Assembly (NCBI RefSeq): GCF_921293095.1
Contig: NC_060246.1
Span: 112,572,941 to 112,636,940, forward strand
DNA from: Ischnura elegans
Taxonomy: Eukaryota; Arthropoda; Insecta; Odonata; Coenagrionidae
DNA length: 64,000 nt
Direction: 5' to 3'
A program made the translations under genes and the position numbers. Shown in pieces: positions 1-12,300 of the stretch. The notes beneath the pieces were generated by a model. The model searched no databases, was not told the origin of the DNA, and saw nothing but the letters and a program-made list of their open reading frames with translations. Position 1 is the stretch's first letter. The number at the start of each line of letters is the position of its first letter.

Positions 1-969
1 GCAGATACGCGATATCAACATTCCCTTCGAGACGCGAGATTGGCGATGGATCACTGAGTTCACACCACGATTAATTCGTAGACGTTTAGATGGCTTGCCG
101 GGGCATACTTTAGTACGTTAAGATAAACATTGATCATCTATTCCATCTCTTCCATGCATTATTGCTGCCGTTCAGTAACACGACCAACATGATTCGTTTT
201 TCTGTTGACATAATAGAAATACTAAGACATGTAAACATCTCGTCCTCTAGCAGAAACTGTTAATAATCTACTCGTATTCGCGCCAGAAACATTTTAATCA
301 GTATAAATCGTGAATAGTGGCATGTGCTTGCACAATCAGACATATATGTATACGCACCACAGCGCATTTAAAATTATGTACTGAAATGATGAGAACAGCT
401 CAAACACATACGAGAGTGAACCATTATTAAATAATAAAATAACACTTGTTCTCATTCCGCGTAAGCATTAGCTCCATATCATGAGGAAATTAGAGCTAAT
501 TGTGCTATTACGAGCCCGCTACGTGATAACTGACTTTGATACGCAGCACTTGACAACATATAAAAGAGGTAATATACAGTTTATAGCTATTAACTAATTA
601 AGCAACCGTAACTTATCATTAATAGGCACTTTTAAAAGAAAAGACCTCACTCAAAATTGAGTAAAGAAGTATTATTTACTTAGGGAGTGAATATTCCACG
701 GCATTGTATATGTTTCTCTATGGTAACTGAAGTTGCAGTTGGCCGCTGAAGTAAGTTTGTGTCGGAGATTCTGATTCGTTCCTCGCGTCCGCACAGCTAC
801 CAACATAAGAAACTGAAGTGATCGTTCGCAATCCGTCAAACATCTCACGACACAGGCTTACAGGATCGCTTGAACGTCTTTCACGGTGAGAGGCGTGAGA
901 ACTCCACTGTGGTTCGAACCACGCGAAGCACAGGTATGACATTTACAGAATCGAGCTGCTGTTAGCAGC
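1..969. other. AT-rich intergenic, no gene seen
   Basis: No open frame with recognisable domains and no element ends were found. The 74-codon minus frame at 718-942 has no family resemblance and looks like chance. Confidence 0.5.
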
Positions 970-1226
970 CTGCATCGCAGTGGCGCACACATCCTTGCCC
1001 CAAGGCCACCTCACAATGCAGCAGCGGGAACTGGTGTGACGTCACTAGGGCTTTTCCCAGCGTTTATATTTAGCCTTCGCGTTTTCGTGCGCTTGAAAAT
1101 TTTCACTTTTCATTTTATTGCGAAAAATAAATATCGTCATTTAAAAATCTAAAAGCGTGAAATGCGTACTCCAGGAGTAATAACCTTTCGATTTAGGCTA
1201 TAAAAAAATAATAGGAAACCACCCTA
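970..1226 (+). repeat. Partial copy 1 of the ~0.6 kb TIR element (right half only)
   Basis: This stretch matches the right half of the elements at 7283-7896 and 58148-58794. Shared landmarks are the GC-rich block around a CAGCGGGAAC core, the AATCGCGAAAAATA-like block, TACTCCAGGAGTAAT and the terminal GGAAACCACCC followed by TA. The left terminal repeat was not found upstream, so this copy looks 5'-truncated or internally deleted. It has no coding capacity. Confidence 0.75.
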
Positions 1227-1308
1227 TTTGCTCGACAGGTTCTTATCTTTTTCAAAAGTGTTCTTTCCTTGCGAGCTATTTGCATCCTTGTTAACTTATT
1301 TTCATCCA

Positions 1309-1445
1309 TCATCTACATACCACCGTGCATACCATCTCTAAGGTGTTTGGCAGGGGGTAATCAATTACCAACATGCAGCATGCAAGAGGAGCACCAGAAG
1401 CACACCACGCGGTAATAAAATAACAAACCAGCCCTATGTCACTCC
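1309..1445 (-). mobile_element. 3'-UTR fragment of a CR1/Jockey-type LINE
   Basis: The block includes GTGTTTGGCAGGGGGTAATC and CAGCATGCA and matches the 3' untranslated end of the LINE at 48521-49645 in the same orientation. Only the tail remains and no reverse-transcriptase coding accompanies it. This is typical of 5'-truncated LINE insertion. Confidence 0.65.
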
Positions 1446-1731
1446 CTATCCCACTCCATTGGGAACCCATGGTCTTTTATTGAAGTCGTTTCCTCAACCT
1501 GCCGCACGTTTGCCGGGGCGGCACCACGTATTCTGGAGGGCAAGAATTAGCGGGTAAGTTAATTTCCGTATTGTTGAGCGCATACTACAGGTGAGTGGAA
1601 ATAGTCATTTTTGTAATTAATTAAGATTTAGTTTTCATTTATTTTCGAATGTTAGTCTTCTGCATTATTTCCTTATTGTTCTACATTAATATTTCGTGGA
1701 TATATATCGCGGATTTACTGAAAAAAGGAAA

Positions 1732-1839
1732 ATGCCGTGGACGTGTGTGGTACCGCGTTGCACCACTGGTTATGGCCACAAGACTTCGGGGATTTCGCTT
1801 TTTAAAGTCCCCAAGGACCTGAGAAGCGATGAAATAGCT
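1732..1839 (+). pseudogene. THAP-type zinc-finger N-terminal exon (isolated)
   Basis: An ATG opens 36 codons beginning MPWTCVVPRCTTGYG and continuing with SLFKVPKDLRS. C5 and C10 form the first cysteine pair of a C2CH THAP finger, and the FKVPKD segment matches the conserved F-P-K-D area of THAP domains. The frame runs into a GT at 1840, so it could be a first exon of a THAP protein or of a P-element-like transposase. The second half of the finger (the conserved W and the C-x2-H pair) was not found in the next kilobase. The exon is probably an orphan remnant, although a distant second exon cannot be excluded. It sits among transposon debris. Confidence 0.5.
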
Positions 1840-4144
1840 GTACGATTCCTTTTTTTGGTGTGCTAAAGCTCCAAAATTTATACATATTTTAAATTACAGG
1901 TTTTGCTGTTCCAGTGGTCAATGTCATTCACAGTGGAGGAATGAAGTAACACTGAGAAAATGCAAGATGTGCGACGGCTTTCATCAACTATTCATCATTC
2001 TCTCCTACTAAATTGAATCTCTTAGAATGATTAGTAATTAGAAATTAGTAATAGAAAGAATTAATAGAAATGTTAAATTGTGAGTACTTAAAATTTATTT
2101 TTCATGACATTACCTTGCATTGATTGTATAAATAATCTCAGTTTCAATAGCATTGTGTAATCATTCTGGAAATGTAGATTTGATGTGTGTCTACATTATA
2201 TAAATTGGAAAAATGTGAATCGTTTTCATTCTTAATACCTCTTTCGATGATTTCTTTTAATGCATGCATCGCACAGCTGTAGCTGTTATCGATGGTGCGT
2301 GCAACTCTCATGAAAAGTACATTTACCGCGTATTAGCAGTATTAGCATGTGGTTTCTGTCGTACTACTCATCTTATTTTTGGGCGAGGGATAATATTTCA
2401 GATTTGCCAGCACCTGAAAGTGATCAGACATCCGCAAATCCCTCGGATTATATCCATTGCACTGTTTTCGTGGAAGTTTATTCGGAAATTATTTGCAAAA
2501 TCTCTTTCGTTCTTATCTTTCATATGGTATTTTACTCCCTTAAATCTCAAATTATTCCTCAAGGTGAGTAGGCAAGCATCGTTATAAAATAGCCTTTAAC
2601 GGTAATAATGGTACTTCCGGAAATTATTCACCCCGTTCAACGATTAAATATGCCTATTCTATACCCGCAAAACGTCCCTAGGATAGAATCATTTTTTTAG
2701 GTTTGCTGTGCCCTGCCATTATTATTATCACTTGATCGAGACCTAGGAGATTAAAAACATTAACATACGTCACTTCATAAGAAGTATTTCACTTCGGCCT
2801 TGGTAAGAAGCCGTTTGCGTTTCTGATATTATATTTATTAATAGTGTTTGAAAGCAAGGAATAACATCTATATTCTTATAAGGCCGTGGAAACATGCCGA
2901 TGGGCTCAGAGGCAATGGTGCGTACGTAGCTTCTATGACAACTTATATTAACGTTTACCACAAGATAGCTATAAATAATTATTTCCTTAAAAATACCTTT
3001 CCTCACTACATAAGGTTTTAACTGCTGACAATCTTTCGTTATGGCTGTAACTGATTTTACAAAGGTATGGAAGCAGACGAAGCTGAAATCCAACGCCTTC
3101 CATTTGATTAATACTCACGTATGAGAACGATTTCTAGGTATTTTTCGCTATAAGATGTTAAGTGCATATGAACTTGTAAACTAGTAACCACTGTCGATGT
3201 GTTTATATTCATTTTTGCCATAAATTAGTTCATAATTACTGAAGTATCGTATACAGATACGTAGGAAACTTGCCCTTCAGGATAGGTGGCGCCCCTACCG
3301 GCCTCAACGGGAAACGGCTTCATTAAAAGACCATGCCTGAACGGAGAGTGTCCAGACCTTCTCATATTCTAAGACCGTGTAACAAACATAACAACAAAAA
3401 ATACGTGCATATTCATGAAAGGGCAAAAATTGCCAAAGTTTGTAATTTCTATAGCAATTTATCTAACAATAGTGCCTCTTTTTCTCCTTCTCAATGAAGA
3501 ACTTCTCACTTTAATGGTAATTGTCTTGTAACAAGGATTTTGGGAACCCTTCGCCCCTTTAATGTTCAATGGTGTCAGGCTCAACTTTGTGGAAGTTGAA
3601 GTTCACAAATGAAAAAACGAGGAAGTGGAAGAAAACGAAGTCGTTTTTTCATTTGCTTCGCCCCTTTTTGCTGCTACAACAATTGGCCCACCAGGTTTCT
3701 TATAAATTACTTGCAACAATTGCCTTTGCAGGATGCCTTCCTTATCCTCCTGCTAGCCTAACCCTTGGCCGTCTCTATCCTATTGTAATCTTTATTTCTC
3801 AGATTCCTGTAATTCTACTCCACGTTATACTGAAGGCCAATTTAGGGCAGTATTCTTATTATCACTCGCATCCAGTCGACTGGTGGCTCTCCATGGTAAT
3901 AGAAGGGGTGAGAAGGGGTGCTAAGGGGTACAAGTGATAGACTGCCTGAATACTTTTTAAATACTCCATGCATACCAACAGTAATCGGTAGAATACTTTT
4001 GATAATAGTAATTTGCTTAAAAGCGTTTCTCTTCTTGATTTTTTTCATATCGCAGCACCATTGGAATTTCTTCGTTTAGTTACATGTCAGCAATCATATG
4101 GTGATCATCAAAATAACTATAAATAAAATTTCGCATGTAATATA
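1840..4144. other. Intergenic, nothing firmly identified
   Basis: Open frames at 2264-2587 and 3569-3937 show no motif or family resemblance and are treated as chance. A short inverted repeat (about 14 bp arms, CAAATGAAAAAACG) lies near 3605-3655. The AAGGGGTACAAGTGATAG block near 3915-3940 resembles the interior of the MITE at 4145-4390, which suggests an older copy of that family. Confidence 0.4.
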
Positions 4145-4390
4145 TGAGGACCGTAGAAGCTAAGGGGGATAAGGGCGATTTTCTATTTTTGGGGATAAGT
4201 ACAGATGGTGGGGTACACATAACTGTTGGGGCAAAGGGGTACTAGTGAATCACTGATAAGAATATACTTTTAGATATAGTAATTTACAATTATCTCTTTG
4301 TTACAAAAACATTGTGTACCCCACCAACCATCCATCTCTACTTATCTCAAATAAAAAATTGCATTTATCTCTTGGCTTCCAGGGTCCTCA
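4145..4390. mobile_element. ~246 bp MITE with long inverted arms and TA target site
   Basis: The two ends are inverted copies of each other over roughly 75-80 bp. The left end starts TGAGGACC after TA and the right end finishes GGTCCTCA before TA. Internal landmarks pair as well, for example GTGGGGTACAC against GTGTACCCCAC. TA target duplication and non-coding content fit a Tc1/mariner-type MITE. A single similar arm (CTTGGCTTCTAAAGTCCTTA) lies near 4630-4652, so the family has more than one copy here. Confidence 0.75.
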
Positions 4391-6576
4391 TATGAGGGCT
4401 GAGAACCCAATGGGTAGAAGTAATTTTTTGTTCTAAACAGAGTTAGTTACAGAAATTAGGTAAAAAACAAAAAAGATCAACTAAATATTCAGCAGTGAAT
4501 TTACTTTTCCACTTGATGTCAGTGATGAATGTATAGACTTACTCGTATCTCTTGACCACCAAGTTTTTATATATTTCTCCTATCAATTCCTGTATGTAGC
4601 TCTGTTCAGAAAATAAATCACTTATTCCCCTTGGCTTCTAAAGTCCTTAATTTTCTTCTACCTTTCACTGCAGTCATACTTTCAAATGATCCGTGCAACT
4701 ACACGAACCATATCCTCAATATTTTATATTTCTTTACAAAATAATTTATATTTCCGGCGTAAAAATCGTTGAGAGTGGCTGTTAATCGTTCCAAAACTCC
4801 TACTTCTTAAGTTTTACTCTAAATTTAGAATCTAACAATTAATTCAAGGACTGGTAAAATTATGTTTTGATATAGGGCTTGAGTTTCGGATGCGGAGTTT
4901 TAAGCAGTAGGGACATATGATGGATGTTCGTGTTAGAAACAAAGTAAGTACCTGTCATTTTCACGCACAAGTAAAAAAAATGATCCTTAAAGTATCCCTC
5001 ATTGTCTGGAAACCACAAAAATGGGGTTTCCGTGGTATAATTTCTGAAAATTTCATTTGGAAATCACTATTTTCTTCAAGGTCCCTATAGTCTTATTCTT
5101 TACGGGAAAGAAAAGCAGTTAATTGCAGTTATAAACAAGTATAACTTTGAAGAAATTGAAATAATATTGGTTATACCATAGGAATAATGGAGAATAAAAA
5201 AATTAGGCGCACCATCCGATTACTTTTTGAATTACCAGCAAAATAATGTTGTGATTGAAACCGATTCATCTTAGGTAAGTACATGAAAATGAAACTTCTG
5301 TTGGCTCATATGGCTAGGCAACCTGAATACTAAAATGTAAGCATTAAATTTTCCACATCCTGAGAAACCTAATGTTAATATTTTACCTCTATGTTTGCCT
5401 GTTTGTGATAGCATAATATTTTTGGAAAAGAATCACGTTTTTGATCGCGAAATCGGGCCAGACTTGTTCAATTTGACAATGTGAATTACCATGTCTTTTT
5501 TACATTTTTAATGTTAATTTTCCTCAATTTAAGGTCCCACTAATCCTTTTCCTAAAAACCTTATGCATTTGGCTCCATTAATATAAGCAGCTATGTCTCG
5601 AACCGCGTCTTTAATGTCTATTCGACCTGGATATCGTGTGTAGCGTTCAATCATGAATATGTGGTTCATGATATTGTAAACATTTCAGTTAGGCGTGTTT
5701 TCATAGTCTATGCATCCTATGCATTTGAAATGGATTATCGAATCATCGGGAAGGAGAGAAGAGAAGGCTACGTAGCTACAGGTAGGGTGATCATGTGGGC
5801 GTTCTCTCTCTCTCTTCTTCTTAATACTTATTCATAGGTAATGAATAATTTTCGTCATATTTTTCCGCGAAAGCTTCAATAGTAAAAAAAAACCTTCCAA
5901 ATGGCGTTAAAGACCCGAAATAATTCACGTATCCGCAGGAAGAAAAAGTTAAAGAATTAATGGGATTCGGTTGTTGAATTCCAGCATAAAATTATCTTTC
6001 ATAAAGCGTATAAGGCACCTAGTGCTTTATGGACGTAGTTATAAATATAGCCTAAGGCAACCTTATTTATCGTACAAACCTCCTTAAGAAGCCAGATACG
6101 AGGCTGCGCCAATCAAAACAAGTTCTTTTCGCGTACATTGAGTACTTTAAAAATTCGAAGAAGAAAAATACGTCCAGATTAAAATACCAGTGGAGGCGGA
6201 GATTTTTCAAAGAGTTCCCGCTACCTGGTAGAGTACTTCGTGGAGGGTAGTTGAAGCACAGCACATCGTCCGTCGGATGGTATGACAATCCGCATAATTA
6301 CCATGAATTTTATCAGTGATAGTGCAATTTAATCTTTACCTCTTACCTCTTGCTGCTCATTGGAGTTGATGTTTTATTTTTATTTATTATTATATTATTG
6401 TAATGATACCATACATTTTATCTGCTTGAATCAAGTTAGTTTCAAAATAAAAATGGTACTTATATGATAACATATATCAGTAAAAATAATCACAGGTACA
6501 CCAATATTGAATGTTTGGCAATTTTTTTAATGGTATGAAACAGGTTTCGACAGTATTCACTGTGTCATTCCTAAAA
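4391..6576. other. Intergenic, nothing identified apart from a possible coding remnant near 6085-6250
   Basis: A plus frame of about 56 codons at roughly 6085-6250 is basic and lysine-rich (contains YFKNSKKKNTSRLKYQW) and ends in a stop. It lacks a start codon and I do not recognise it. It could be a worn transposase fragment or chance. Confidence 0.3.
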
Positions 6577-6624
6577 ATAGCCAGCATTTTACCTAATATA
6601 GCCAGCATTTTACCTAATATAGCC
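6577..6624 (+). repeat. 21-bp tandem repeat, 2.3 copies
   Basis: Two perfect consecutive copies of a unit starting ATAGCCAGCATTTTACC (6577-6597 and 6598-6618) are followed by the first six bases of a third. Confidence 0.9.
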
Positions 6625-6786
6625 ATTCACCCTTAAGTTGAACAATATATTATCTCTGTATCATAATCAGTGGCTAACAATCCTGAGATTGGTTTAACGT
6701 AGCTCCCCACCCAATTCTATTATCCGTTAATCTTTCCAAACCTACGCCTTTCTTTTTTTCGACATCCTTCTTTACCTGTTCCGCTT

Positions 6787-6851
6787 AACACGGCAAGAAC
6801 GGAAAATAATGACCTTCATTCAAGGTCATTATTTTCCGTTCTTGCCGTGTT
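6787..6851. repeat. Perfect 30-bp-arm inverted repeat with 5-nt loop
   Basis: The left arm (6787-6816, beginning AACACGGCAAGAACGG) is the exact reverse complement of the right arm (6822-6851), with CATTC between them. Perfect pairing with so short a loop differs from ordinary microRNA precursors. It fits a recent template-switch palindrome or a tiny fold-back insertion. Confidence 0.95.
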
Positions 6852-7282
6852 CTTGTCCCACGACGATTGTCAAGGTTTTCATGATGATTCGCTTCTCTAC
6901 TACTTTTCTTCTGTGTACTGTAAGGAAATGGATATGCCTCAAAATTGAGGCTTGAGCAACCTAAGTAAGTGATCAAGTAAGTGCCTTTGATGGTTGGTTT
7001 CAAAATGTTGGTGGTACTAATCATAGCATCAATATAATTATTACTTGAAGATTTTTTCCGAGATCAAGGATTGATATCGATTTCCTCAATATTTGTCTAT
7101 TAAAATTCGATTTTATATTTTATCGTAATCTATTTTTCCGTCATTAGGCGTGTACCGCGCTCAGAGGGCAACGGCACTTCCTCCGTACCTCACGCTCAGA
7201 AAGAAATTTTCCGAAAAGTGGGCCTCAGAGCTCAATGAAACTTGAAAAATTATCTTAAAAGATATCAATCAAACTTTGAATA

Positions 7283-7896
7283 GGGTAGTTTCCTTCATCA
7301 AGGAAAACGAAAGAAATTGATTGCGATTCGTTACCAACCATTAGTGTATTCATAATATACAAATTATTTGGTTTTAGAAATCCCAGTTTAGACGAATGGC
7401 AATGTTAAATTTTATCCTCATTTGAAAAAGGCCAGATTGGCGCCCATGCGATGCTACTCCACGTGACGCCACAGGGACCTAGTTTCTATACGAGTAGATA
7501 GGAGTTTTACATCGTCTGAGATTACCAATGCATGCATGAGGCACAGAGCTCAGGGAAACATGTCTTAGTAATCACCTATTAAAACTGCCTATGGTCGGTA
7601 AGTTTCCTTCGTTTGATAAGGTCCTTATTTAAGCCAAGCGCTACCTGCTAGCATCCTGCTTCGTATCAGCGCTCAAAGCCTCGCCCCAAGGTCACCTCAC
7701 TTGCGGCAGCGGGAACCAGAACGACGTCACACGGAGTTTTCCCAGCATTCATATTTATCCGTTGCGTCTTCGCGCGCTTGTAAATTTTCTCTTTTCATTT
7801 AATCGCGAAAAATAGATATCGTCATCGTGAAATACGTACTCCAGGAGTAATATAATCTTTCGATTTAGGCAATAAAAAAATAAGAGGAAACCACCC
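7283..7896 (+). mobile_element. ~614 bp non-autonomous TIR element, copy 2
   Basis: The element is bounded by AATAGGGTAGTTTCC on the left and GGAAACCACCCTATT on the right, imperfect inverted repeats that differ at one of 15 bases. TA follows or precedes the GGG/CCC ends, so a TA target duplication is possible. The sequence is closely similar to 58148-58794 along its whole length. It contains no transposase frame. The superfamily is not assigned. Confidence 0.75.
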
Positions 7897-7900
7897 TATT

Positions 7901-8110
7901 CCGATGACAACTAGGGAAGCAGAGAGGATTTTTTCAACCCTTAAACGTGTTAAAACATTCTTACGTATCCAGATGGAGGACAGGCTCACTGCTTTGGCTA
8001 TGTTGTCAATTGAAAATAACTTCCAGGATGGTATCGAAGGTTTCAATGACAAGGTGATAGATAAATTCGCTCGGACGAAGGAAAGGAATTTCACCTGCTG
8101 TCACTTGTAA
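7901..8110 (+). pseudogene. hAT transposase C-terminal dimerisation region (fragment)
   Basis: A 69-codon open frame begins PMTTREAERIFSTLKRVKTF and continues through QMEDRLTALAMLSIEN to a stop at 8108-8110. The pattern E-x-E-R-x-F-S-x-L-(K/R)-x-(I/V)-K-T-x-L-R followed by R-L-x-x-L-A-x-L-S-I is the hAT dimerisation signature of ZMYM/ZBED-like hAT transposases. Only the last 70 or so residues remain. It directly abuts the right end of the TIR element at 7283-7896, so the element may have inserted into an older hAT copy. Confidence 0.8.
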
Positions 8111-9363
8111 AGGTGTGGTTAGAATAATTGCTTTCATTAACATGCTTATATTATTTCTGTTCATGCAGTTTTAAGGGTAGGGAGTACCAGCGGCACATCT
8201 TGCCTGCAATGCATTCTATTACGACGAAATATGATGCTCATGGATTATAATTAACATTATATAAATCAATCATCCTGTATCTGCTCTAATGTACATCATG
8301 CACACTCTGTATAAATTACCACCAGCCGCTATTGGGCTAAGGTAGCTAAAATCACGAGCTACCACAGCCCAAGAGTTAAAGGGGCTAAAGGTTGGTGGGA
8401 TTCGACCTCTTACAATTAGTGTGTTTCTCTTACATTAGTTGAAACTTTAGATGTGATATGAAGGAGATGATGATATATTGAGAGGTCATTGAAAATTCTC
8501 CAAATTAGAAAAGAAATCCTCTCAATAAATATCTGTACCTACTTAAAGCAAAAGAAATAACAAATTTCAAATATGAATCTTGTTAATCATGTCCATTTTA
8601 GCTCTCTTCAATATTTATATTATTTTTTCTTGATCAATAAAATAGCAAAATATAATGGAACAGATGTGTGGGGAACATAAATCATTCTTTATCTATTCAA
8701 GCTCTCTAGGTTTTAGTAGAACGTCCATTGGGAGCATCGAAACCCATTAATCTACGTTTGAGGTGACTGAAGAAAAGATCTTCAGAAAGAGATTTTATGA
8801 ACGGTCAGTTCTTTCTCACATTTTTAAAATTCCTGTTCGCACAAAGGCTGCGGCGGATCTCACTTTAGTAATGCAATGAAAATATCACTAAAAATGAAAC
8901 AATTGCGAATAAAGGTCGCAAAGTGACCTAAAAGGTCAAGTTATGCCATTTTTCTGGACGTGCTGAAGTTATTCACGGCATTTATGACACGGATGAGCGA
9001 GGACGTAAATATTGTCGAGGACATTGTGTACGCGAGGATTCAAAGTGGGCGCGCCATATTTCTTTACCGAAGTGAAATACGACTGTCCTCAAGCGTGTTT
9101 CATAACTTCCATAACATCGCACAGCACCACGTAACATGGCAATAACAACAAGATAAATTAGCTATCGATCGACTCAGGACCTTCACCCCTGACTTGAACT
9201 AATTTTCGTTGAAATCTGGATTAAATATTTGTGGAATTCAATTTAGCTAGTTAAGTAATCGAGTGAAGTGGTAGGTCTGCTTATCTTCCATTATTTTTTG
9301 TAAAAGTAGTTTATTTAGTTAAATTTTAGACAATTTTTAAATGTAATTTTTGTTTGAAAAACT
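8111..9363. other. Intergenic and upstream region of the glyoxalase II gene
   Basis: A SINE-like piece may lie at 8330-8410 (GGTGGGATTCGACCTC resembles a B box). The last few hundred bases before 9364 should hold the HAGH promoter and 5' leader. No TATA box is evident and no start site can be fixed. Confidence 0.4.
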
Positions 9364-12300
9364 ATGTTAAATTCTCTTGTGCGTGCGTTACCTAATTGTG
9401 TTATCCAAAATTTAACGGCAGCATATTTTAAAGGTTAGTAAGTAGTCCTGTTTTCGAGTTGAACATTCCCATTGATTAGAAGTTTGTTGGTATTAATGTG
9501 TTCTTTAATAAAATCTTTGGTTGTCTTTGAAGCTTCAGCATTCAGATCCGTAGGATTCCGGGGTACTCACAGCATTCCATCGTCAATTTCACTCGCAGAC
9601 ATGAAGATAAGGATTTTGCCCGCTCTTCAGGACAATTACATGTACTTGGTAAATAATCACACTAGTTTTCACTAGGCTAGAAACTTTTTAATGAAAAAAA
9701 TTGATGCTAAATTATTTAGATGCTAAATTATTTAATTTTAAGGTCGTCGATGAAGTTTCCAAAGAGGCGGCTTGTGTAGATCCTGTCGAACCTGAGAAAG
9801 TTCTACGAGCCGTGAAGGAAGAAGGAGTTAAGCTCACCACTGTTTTGACAACACACCATCACTGGTATTCTAGCATTTTTACATGAATGATTTCCATTAT
9901 GTTATACCGGTGACACTGCGGCGAATCACCACTAAAGTCCACACCGCATTTCCATGTATCTGAGAATATGAAGACAGTCGCTTTCGCCTTATGATAAACT
10001 AGTCTCATGCCCTGCACAATTTTCTCGTCCTCGATGATTGGAGTAATTTGAGAGTTAATTATGCAATAGATTTTACGCAATATAAATTGCATGCTAACTT
10101 GCCTCTTGATACGACACTGTTTATTCACTATGGCTGAAATACTTCGTGCATAATTTCTATTATTTAGAGTATCATTCGTTCAGGGAATACTTAAATCCGC
10201 GGTGATTAATAACCTTATGACCTTTACTTTTGACAGCTGAAGAACTCCTAAGTGCCGAGTTCCTGTTATGATAATTTTTATGATTGGTTATTTGTAAAGT
10301 TGTTCTTGGTGCCTGTATCTTCCATTGATTCAGAAATTTACGTAACTAGTGCATACTCCTCTTAAAATGCGTGGACAACCTTGGAATGATTTTTATGGCT
10401 TCAAAAGTTTATCTGAGTAAATTTAATTCAGAATGGTTGCATTTTTTCTTTTTTGGAAATGAATCGTGAAAAAAATATTTCGTTGTTCCATCCTAATGTA
10501 AACTGTTATCCTGTAAACTCTTCCTGTGAATACAGAGTGTATCTCGTTGAATAGTGAATGAATCTTTGGTGACATTAAAATATGGCCTGTTAATTAGAAA
10601 AAAAACTTTGACACTTTTATCAATTTCATTTAAAAATAAAACCATTTATTCTGTCCTTATGGCAAAGATTTCACCAGTACAGGACGTTTAGTAAAAAATT
10701 CAACTCTATTGCGACCGATATTGATGTATGGGCCAAATAAATGTGCTAATTTCTAGCATCTTGTCGCAGTTACAATTCTGTCCACACTGCTCATTCTTTA
10801 TACAACTGTAACAAGCATTGAAGTGTAAGTATGGGATCCTCTTCTTCTGGCTACCCAAAGCGCTTTCTATGGCTTATGCTTAATTTTAGAGGTGTGAAGT
10901 GTGGTATGAGGGAATGCTATTATCTGTTGATGAATGAATTCTTATTTAGGCTCTTGGCAAAATCTCAATAATAGTCAAGATCTTTTCTCAATGAGATAAA
11001 ATGGATGTTGGGACAATTGAATGCACTCTCAACCTGCACTTTGTTCCTACTTGAGCTGTTTCATATAAACTTGCCGGGTCAACAATTCAGTTTTCAACCA
11101 TTCTTTTTTTGCTAAAAAATCATTGTGTACCAGATTCCACACTTAATTCTTGTTCTGAGGGAAACAGAAGAGCATCAAATGTTGGATGTTAATCAGCATA
11201 ATGAAATTCAATGTAAAGGAAGGAAACAGACTAATGAAACCAGAGGTGGGGCCAAATATCTGCTGCTCATCGTGATCTTATTTTTGTTTTTTTCTACCTT
11301 CCTTTGAAAGTGGAGTGTGAACTTCCTCTTGACACGTAAGCATAGTCATGAAATTTCATTAATTGGTGATGATCACTAGATCTCAGTATTCATCAATAGC
11401 TGTCCACAGCATACTGATTTTCATGATGAATATTTTAAACTATGCACTGGATGATTTTTTAAATTTGCATTCATATGCAGACCTTATATATCAACTCCCT
11501 TGTGAAGTGTTTTAATTGGCTATTGAGTAGATATTTAATTTAATGGTAACTAGGGATTACTTATTTAAATATTATTCTTAAGGTTTACCATTATTATAGG
11601 TTAGTTTTATTTCTTTTATATTCTAGGTTGATAAGTAAAATTACAAGAAGTTGAATGTTATGTAAGACATTCAATATGTTCTTAACATTAATATGCGAAA
11701 AAATCAAAGAAAAGATGAAATATCTTTGTAATGTTCCATGCAGTTTTATGAATCCAACAAGTTCTGGTGCTTGCTGTGCCATTATTAAAAGGTACAACTT
11801 TCAAAAGGAATGTCGAAGATTACAGGCATTAATTCAATCTGTAATGATACTGGTTTCAGCAGGAATCAAAATTAGGATTATTCATACTATTTTTTGATAA
11901 GTGTTTTTAAGTCAGTAAGATCTGTTTACCTTTTTCAAGTGTTGAATATAAAAAAAAATTATCTTGTTATTATCTTGTTGAAAAATTTCATGAAAACCTA
12001 AATTTTATGAAGTCACAGCTCCAGTCCCAGGCCTTTCTCATGCTTAATTCAATGGGAAAAACAATCAAGATGAACCTCTATTATTATGGAACTTTATTCG
12101 AACAAAATCCATGCATGGGCCCCTGTCAGGAAAAATAACCTCCGTGCCACAAATTTTCTGCTTAAAAATTGATTTAGTATGCGTTAATTTGCAATTTTTC
12201 TTCCAAAGTCTTCATTATAGTCAAAGTTTCTCTTATTATGACTTAAAGTTACACTTTATGCATCTGGTTGGTCATTTCCGCAAGGTGCTGCTTATCAGCT

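Noticed and set aside
6787-6851. microRNA precursor
   Set aside because: Arms are perfectly paired with a 5-nt loop and no bulges or flanking stem, unlike usual precursors. Small-RNA data would be needed to revisit this.
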